Shown: in pieces, positions 58,646 to 64,000 of the stretch
How the letters are laid out: every line of letters begins with the position of its first letter
How positions within the stretch are numbered: position 1 is the stretch's first letter
DNA from: Candidatus Methanomethylicaceae archaeon
GTDB taxonomy: Archaea > Thermoproteota > Methanomethylicia > Methanomethylicales > Methanomethylicaceae
Direction of reading: 5' to 3'
Assembly: GCA_026414165.1 (NCBI GenBank)
Contig: JAOAJN010000002.1
Location: 97,830-161,829 of the forward strand
DNA: 64,000 nt
Program-made: the position numbers and the translations under genes
Notes under the pieces: model-generated
Databases searched by the model: none
Seen by the model: the letters and a program-made list of their open reading frames with translations, nothing else
What the model was told of the DNA's origin: nothing

Positions 58646-59560
58646 ATGGTGAGGATGATGAAGTTTGCAACATGCGAGTGTGAAAATAAGACGTTCCCAT
58701 GTTTAATCAAAGGAGACTATGCCATAAAATTAACCTCATTTCTATGCCTGAGATCTTTAAACCTACATAATGCAAAGGACCTCTTGCCTTTCATAGAGCG
58801 GATCGATGGTAAGGGACTGGCCCTACTAAAAGAGGAGGCAGACTCTATATCGAATACCACGCTCAAGGCTATGGCCGAGAGTGGTGAGGCCGTTAGGCTT
58901 GACAAAACAAAATTGAGGGCACCAATACTCAGACCGCCCTCGGTCTTTTGCCTTGGCTTCAACTATAGGTCTCATGCCCCAGAGCTTAACAGACCCATAC
59001 CTGAGGTCCCGATAGTCTTCCTAAAAACCTCAAACTCTGTAATAGGACCGGATGAAGAAATTATACTACCAAAGGTCTCCAACAGGGTCGATTATGAGGT
59101 GGAGCTGACGATTGTGATTGGCAAGGGCGGGAGGTACATCAAAAAGGCCGAGGCTTATGATAGGATCTTTGGTTACACTATACTGAACGACATTACAGCG
59201 AGAGATATACAAGCGAAGGACTTCTCCCTCTCAAGACCTTGGCTAAGGTCCAAGAGCTTCGACACGTTTGCCCCCATAGGACCCGTCATAGTTACCCACG
59301 ATGAAATAGGCGACCCGATGAGATTAGACTTAGAACTCAGGGTCAACGGTGAGATCAAGCAGAAATCTAATACTAAGGAAATGATATTCGATGTGCCTAC
59401 CATCGTGGAATATATCTCCGCTTTCACGACACTCGAGCCAGGTGCGATCATAGCTACCGGAACGCCAGAAAAGATCGGTCAGCTCAAAGACGGGGACGTT
59501 GTTGAGGCGTACATCGAAAAGATCGGAATTTTGAGAAATAAGGCAGTTCAGGAAAGGTAA
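58646..59560 (+). CDS. Fumarylacetoacetate hydrolase family protein
   Basis: 'FCLGFNYRSHAPE', 'VDYEVELTIVIGKGGRYI', 'NDITARDIQAKD', 'GTPEKIG'. Confidence 0.93.
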   Translation: MVRMMKFATCECENKTFPCLIKGDYAIKLTSFLCLRSLNLHNAKDLLPFIERIDGKGLALLKEEADSISNTTLKAMAESGEAVRLDKTKLRAPILRPPSVFCLGFNYRSHAPELNRPIPEVPIVFLKTSNSVIGPDEEIILPKVSNRVDYEVELTIVIGKGGRYIKKAEAYDRIFGYTILNDITARDIQAKDFSLSRPWLRSKSFDTFAPIGPVIVTHDEIGDPMRLDLELRVNGEIKQKSNTKEMIFDVPTIVEYISAFTTLEPGAIIATGTPEKIGQLKDGDVVEAYIEKIGILRNKAVQER

Positions 59561-59563
59561 CAT

Positions 59564-60256
59564 ATGTTGAGGGCAAGAAGTATAACGATTGTGGCGCTTC
59601 TGGCAGCAATTTACGCGGTAGTGGGGTTACTTCCCGGGTTCCCCGTGATAGGGGTGCCAGGGTCTGACATCAGACTGACTAGGTCGCTGGAGATGGGCTA
59701 CGGGGTAGCATTGGGACCTGCGCTTGGACCGCTTGCAGCATTCGTGGGTGCGGTGGTGGGTAGGACGCTCACGGGAGGGGGCACAGCCATTCTGTTTACG
59801 CCGCTGGCGCTGGTCTCATCGTTCATGGCAGCTACTATAGCAAAGAAGAGCCTTTTCGGGCTAAGGGGCTGGCTCATCTCATCATTTGTTATGGGAGGGA
59901 TACTAATTGTATGGTATGCCACGCCAGTCGGGCAGTCCATCCCAATATATGCAATACCGCACTTGCTCGGTTTAGGGCTAATATTGGCACTGAGAGAGAG
60001 GATCGCAGATCTCCTAAACTCCGAGAACAAAGGAAGGCTCTTCTTAGGAATGTTAATTGTGAGCTATCCTTCGACTATGGCTGGGCAGATGTTAGGCAAC
60101 TTAATCTTTTTGGCCTTGTTTAGCCCGACCCCGGGTTTCTTCATGGCAGTACTCCCGGTCACACTCGTAGAGAGGAGCGTGATAACAATCCTAGGAGCCG
60201 TTGTGGGCGTGCCCATAATATTGGCAATAAGGACTTATCTCTCAAGGGCTCAATAA
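59564..60256 (+). CDS. ECF-transporter S-component-like membrane protein
   Basis: Six-TM-like; 'ALLAAIYAVVGLLPG...GPALGPLAAFVGAVVGRTL'. Confidence 0.55.
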   Translation: MLRARSITIVALLAAIYAVVGLLPGFPVIGVPGSDIRLTRSLEMGYGVALGPALGPLAAFVGAVVGRTLTGGGTAILFTPLALVSSFMAATIAKKSLFGLRGWLISSFVMGGILIVWYATPVGQSIPIYAIPHLLGLGLILALRERIADLLNSENKGRLFLGMLIVSYPSTMAGQMLGNLIFLALFSPTPGFFMAVLPVTLVERSVITILGAVVGVPIILAIRTYLSRAQ

Positions 60257-60358
60257 ACCACTTCTTCAACGGTATTCCAAAACCATTAAAGACTTTTTAA
60301 ATTTTTTAATGGGAAAATTTTAAATATTATTTATTTTCTATTCGACTTTCATTAAAAG

Positions 60359-61744
60359 GTGTGGCATATGAGCCAAGAAAACGAACCAACAAATAAAACT
60401 GAAGGGACTTTTCAACAAGCCTCTCTAGCAAAGAAGTTGGGCTTTTGGTACTTGTGGGCAATTGCCGTTGGCGCTGTTGTAGGCGACGGGATCTTCATGC
60501 TGATGGGCAGCGCCTTCTCAGAAGCAGGACCCTCTTCAATATTGGCATTTTTGATCGCGGGAATTTTGCAGGCTTTCTTGATGATCTCGTTCGGCGAGCT
60601 GGCAGTGGGCATGCCGAGCGCCGGAGGACCACAGCTCTGGGGTGAAAGGCTACTGGGGAAGGAGTGGGGCGTCATATCAAACCTATCTTTCGCAATAGGC
60701 TGGATTATAGCAGGCGGTTCGACGGGACTTGCGATTGGAGCCTACACCCAACAGCTCCTTGGACTAAACGGTGTAGAATGGCAGATAATCTTCGCGCTCG
60801 TCTGGAACCTTATATTTGCACTTGCCAACATAGCAGGGGTCATAGTCTCCGCGACATTCCAGTTCATACTCACGGCATCACTGGTCATAATAATGATCAT
60901 CTTCGGCGTTGCGGGCGTCACCTTAACCGATCCCAACAACTTCACACCGTTCATGCCCAACGGTATGATTGGCATGATCTTCGCGATCCCAATGGGTGCT
61001 TATGCCTACATGGGCGCCTCCACAGTGGTGTACGCGGGCGAGGAGACTAAAAGTGCAATAAACTTGCCAAAGGTACTTGTGTGGTCCTCTGTAACTTTCA
61101 TCGCGGTCTATACCCTTAGCCAGATCGTGGTTGTAGGTAGCATACCCTATTCTTTGGTCCCAGAGATGGCAGAGAATATGATCTCGCCATACACACTTGC
61201 GGCGGAGCATCTGTTCGGCGGTGTTGCGGCAACAATAATGAACCTCGCTGCTTGGCTGGCTGCCGCCACATGTCTGCTCATGGGCACGATGTATGCGCCC
61301 CCAAGGAGCCTCTACGCACTTGCGAGGGCAGGCTACAGGATACCGAGGTCATTATCTTCGATTAGTAAGACAACAAGGGCTCCAGTGATGGGCACTGTCA
61401 TAACCTTGATAATTTCGGAGTTGTTGGTCCTTCTAGGCTGGTTTGACCCGAACTTCGTATACGTGACGCTGGCGCTCCAACTTGTCTTCGCTTGGTGCAT
61501 CTCTTGGCTGATATCTCTGGCTGCGGTATTCGTCTACAGGAAGAAGTACGCCGCGGAGGTGCAGCAACTGAAGTGGAGGATCCCACTGTACCCAATAACA
61601 CCCATAATAGGGCTCATCGGCATAATTGTAGTCATAGTCTTCACATTCATGTACTCCATCATAGATCTCATCGCGGGTATAGCATGGGTGGCATTACTTT
61701 ACATCGCAACGAAGTACTACATCTGCAAAGAACGAACTTTTTAA
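60359..61744 (+). CDS. APC family amino acid permease
   Basis: 'LGFWYLWAIAVGAVVGDGIFMLMG', 12-TM pattern. Confidence 0.92.
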   Translation: MWHMSQENEPTNKTEGTFQQASLAKKLGFWYLWAIAVGAVVGDGIFMLMGSAFSEAGPSSILAFLIAGILQAFLMISFGELAVGMPSAGGPQLWGERLLGKEWGVISNLSFAIGWIIAGGSTGLAIGAYTQQLLGLNGVEWQIIFALVWNLIFALANIAGVIVSATFQFILTASLVIIMIIFGVAGVTLTDPNNFTPFMPNGMIGMIFAIPMGAYAYMGASTVVYAGEETKSAINLPKVLVWSSVTFIAVYTLSQIVVVGSIPYSLVPEMAENMISPYTLAAEHLFGGVAATIMNLAAWLAAATCLLMGTMYAPPRSLYALARAGYRIPRSLSSISKTTRAPVMGTVITLIISELLVLLGWFDPNFVYVTLALQLVFAWCISWLISLAAVFVYRKKYAAEVQQLKWRIPLYPITPIIGLIGIIVVIVFTFMYSIIDLIAGIAWVALLYIATKYYICKERTF

Positions 61745-61782
61745 ATTCTTTTTAACGAAAATGCTGGTGGTGTTCGCAGAAA

Positions 61783-63117
61783 TTGTCGAAAAGTGACGGC
61801 ATTTTGAAGATGATGAGCGATTGTGGAGTAAAGATCGTGCGATTCATTTATGTTGGAACTGATGCGGTAATTAGGGCAAAGTCCGCCCACATAGACCACC
61901 TTAAAGACATGCTGGAGAACGGGATTGGATTAACTAAGGCTATGCAGTCCTTCTCGACGCTCGATCACCTAGTGCCAGAGCCTGCATTCGGACCTCAGGC
62001 GGACGATGTATTTCTAATACCCGACATTGAGACTCTTGTGCCACTGCCCTACGCTCCGGGGAGTGCTAGGGCGTACTGTGACTTGGTGAGGCGGGACGGT
62101 AAGCCCTGGGAGCTCTGCACCAGATCCATTCTCAAGAGGGTCGTTGGAAAGATCAGGGATGAACTAGGTCTTGTTCCACAGATAGCCTGCGAGTCTGAGT
62201 TCTACATACTGAAATCAGTCGAGGGGAGGTATGAGCCGTTTGACAGTAGCAGGTGCTTCAGCACACAAGGCTACGATGCCGGTAATGAGTTGATACAAGA
62301 GTGGGTTAAAGTTTTGAAGGCAATGGGCGTCGACGTGGTGAGGGTGATAAAGGAGTATGGTCCTGGTCAGTACGAGGTCAACCTCAGACACGCCGAACCA
62401 CTGAAGGCTGCGGAGAACTTCCTGACGCTGAAGGATGTCGTGAAGGGGACCGCTTTGCTCAGAGGGCTCCAAGCCACCTTCATGGCAAAGCCTTTCTCGG
62501 AGCTTGCGGGCAGCGGGCTGCACCTGCACATGAGCATGATTGACAGTTCTGGCGCAAATGTGTTCTATGACATGAACGATCCACATGGGCTTAGCGAGAT
62601 CGGGTACCTTTTTGCTGGTGGGATAAAGCAACACATCAAGGCGCTTACGGCCATAGGGTGCCCAACGGTTAACAGCTACAAGAGGTTCAGGCTCGGGTCT
62701 TGGGCTCCGACTCATGCAACTTTCGGTTACAACAACAGATCCTGCGCGCTGAGAGTCCCGACCATAAGGTCCGGTATGGAGAGCAGAGGCATGAGGGTAG
62801 AGTTCCGTGTGCCAGACGCCGCCTGCAACCCATATCTAATGATAGCGGCGACTTTGTTGGCGGGCTTGGACGGCATAAAAAAAGGGATAGACCCTGGCGA
62901 GCCAGTGGAGGTCGACGCCTACACCCTAAAGGAAGCGGAGCCCCTGCCCAACAACCTGAAGGAGGCGCTAGATGCGCTTACCAAAGATAGAGTCATCGTG
63001 GAGGGCTTGGGGGCTACGCTGATCGGGGAATTCGTGAAGATGAAGATGGCTGAGTGGGACGAGTACCACTCGATAGTCACTGATTGGGAGAGGAGGATCT
63101 ACATACCGATCTTTTAG
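61783..63117 (+). CDS. Glutamine synthetase-family ligase (possibly not a true ammonia-using GS)
   Basis: 'GPGQYEVNLRHAEPLKAAENF', 'GSGLHLHMSM', 'RVEFRVPDAACNPYLMIAATLLAG'; canonical FDGSS region replaced by 'LTKAMQSFSTLD'. Confidence 0.85.
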   Translation: MSKSDGILKMMSDCGVKIVRFIYVGTDAVIRAKSAHIDHLKDMLENGIGLTKAMQSFSTLDHLVPEPAFGPQADDVFLIPDIETLVPLPYAPGSARAYCDLVRRDGKPWELCTRSILKRVVGKIRDELGLVPQIACESEFYILKSVEGRYEPFDSSRCFSTQGYDAGNELIQEWVKVLKAMGVDVVRVIKEYGPGQYEVNLRHAEPLKAAENFLTLKDVVKGTALLRGLQATFMAKPFSELAGSGLHLHMSMIDSSGANVFYDMNDPHGLSEIGYLFAGGIKQHIKALTAIGCPTVNSYKRFRLGSWAPTHATFGYNNRSCALRVPTIRSGMESRGMRVEFRVPDAACNPYLMIAATLLAGLDGIKKGIDPGEPVEVDAYTLKEAEPLPNNLKEALDALTKDRVIVEGLGATLIGEFVKMKMAEWDEYHSIVTDWERRIYIPIF

Positions 63118-63133
63118 GGTGTTGGACTGACCT

Positions 63134-63943
63134 ATGTATGAGCCTTGGTATCTCGAAGGGATCTCTGATCTTCCGATCACTTTTTTGGGCGATGCCAAGA
63201 CCGTCGATTTAGAGTACCTAAAGGAAGGGGAGCAGAAGGAGAACCTTTGCGGACCATTTGCAGCAGCATACATATTAAGGGCACTAGGTTTCAGACAACA
63301 TGGTGGAAATTTTGTAGATCAGGAATATGTGGCTTACCTCGCAAGTACACGCGTTAATATGGGCGAGGGCAGATTGTACAAATACCCCCTTGCCGAAACC
63401 ACTTCTCCAGCCGAACTTGGGACCAGCGCGGCGGGCATGAAGCATGCCATAGAGACAATCTCTGAGGGGAGGCTCGTAGCTTTACCCGTGAAAACCACCG
63501 ACAGATCCTTGGGACCACTTCTGGACAGAGAGAGGCTCGAGGTGCTGATTAGAGTCTTCGCAAATATTGGAGATGTTCAGCTCATATTCAACCTTAACAC
63601 TAAGCACCTATTGGAGGGACCAGATCTTAACAGAAGGCTGTTAGCCCTTGAGGGGGATATTAACTTGTCAAGACTTGGGCTGAGGAGGAGGGACGGCGTA
63701 GGGCATTTTGTATCCTGCGCCGGCTTCGTTCGAGCCAAAAAGATGTTTTTCATAATCAGGGAGAGCTATAAAAAATTCGGGGTGCAGTTACAGCCATTTG
63801 AGGCGATACTGGAAGGGTTGAATAGGTACGATGGGAGAGAGGGCGGGATACTGGCAATATTGCCCAAGGGGCACGAAGAGGCGCTTGTAGAGGAGTTGCA
63901 GGGCTTTGAATTGAGTTTGTGGGACAACGGAAGTCCTTTTTAA
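63134..63943 (+). CDS. Putative papain-like cysteine hydrolase (DUF6885-like)
   Basis: 'KENLCGPFAAAYILRALGF' (Cys) and 'GVGHFVSCAGF' (His); 17 nt after GS-family gene. Confidence 0.6.
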   Translation: MYEPWYLEGISDLPITFLGDAKTVDLEYLKEGEQKENLCGPFAAAYILRALGFRQHGGNFVDQEYVAYLASTRVNMGEGRLYKYPLAETTSPAELGTSAAGMKHAIETISEGRLVALPVKTTDRSLGPLLDRERLEVLIRVFANIGDVQLIFNLNTKHLLEGPDLNRRLLALEGDINLSRLGLRRRDGVGHFVSCAGFVRAKKMFFIIRESYKKFGVQLQPFEAILEGLNRYDGREGGILAILPKGHEEALVEELQGFELSLWDNGSPF

Positions 63944-64000
63944 TGATAGCATTTCATAATTTTTATTTTAATTAATTTATAAGGTCTCCACCGAAGCAAA

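Noticed and set aside
60664-61050. 128-aa His/Arg-rich + strand ORF
   Set aside because: Alternate frame of the well-supported APC permease.

Overview
This is a 64 kb window from an archaeal chromosome, most likely TACK-like. The evidence is CdvB/ESCRT-III, a Cren7-like protein, ThyX, archaeal Por subunits, type V FBPase, Clp1/Grc3 and a methanogenesis-marker-8-like protein, alongside bacterial-type DnaK/DnaJ/GrpE. Most of the window is ordinary metabolism and transport: Trk, MacB-like ABC, Por, IlvD, FBP aldolase/phosphatase, H+-PPase, PiT/PhoU-like, Lut-like, APC and GS-family genes. The standout is a minus-strand locus at about 13.66-16.87 kb. It has two full-length paralogous homologs of the Pup ligase/depupylase family (PafA/Dop) followed, after a 6-nt gap, by an unlisted 32-codon ORF. 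That ORF has a strong Shine-Dalgarno and encodes MSEIVLPSFKRKERTDKRLKKEHSEVIAPPGE, a charged peptide ending in Gly-Glu. It is a candidate archaeal Pup/UBact-like modifier encoded with its own ligase and deconjugase. Other notable items: a zinc-ribbon version of the chromatin protein Cren7 (unlisted 47 aa ORF), a Gly-zipper protein gene interrupted by two in-frame TGA codons, a MoaD-like protein ending in GG next to an FAD dehydrogenase, an extra small gene heading the por operon, a GS-family enzyme paired with an NLCGP-type putative cysteine hydrolase, and two structured intergenic regions. No rRNA, tRNA, CRISPR array or intact IS element was recognised.
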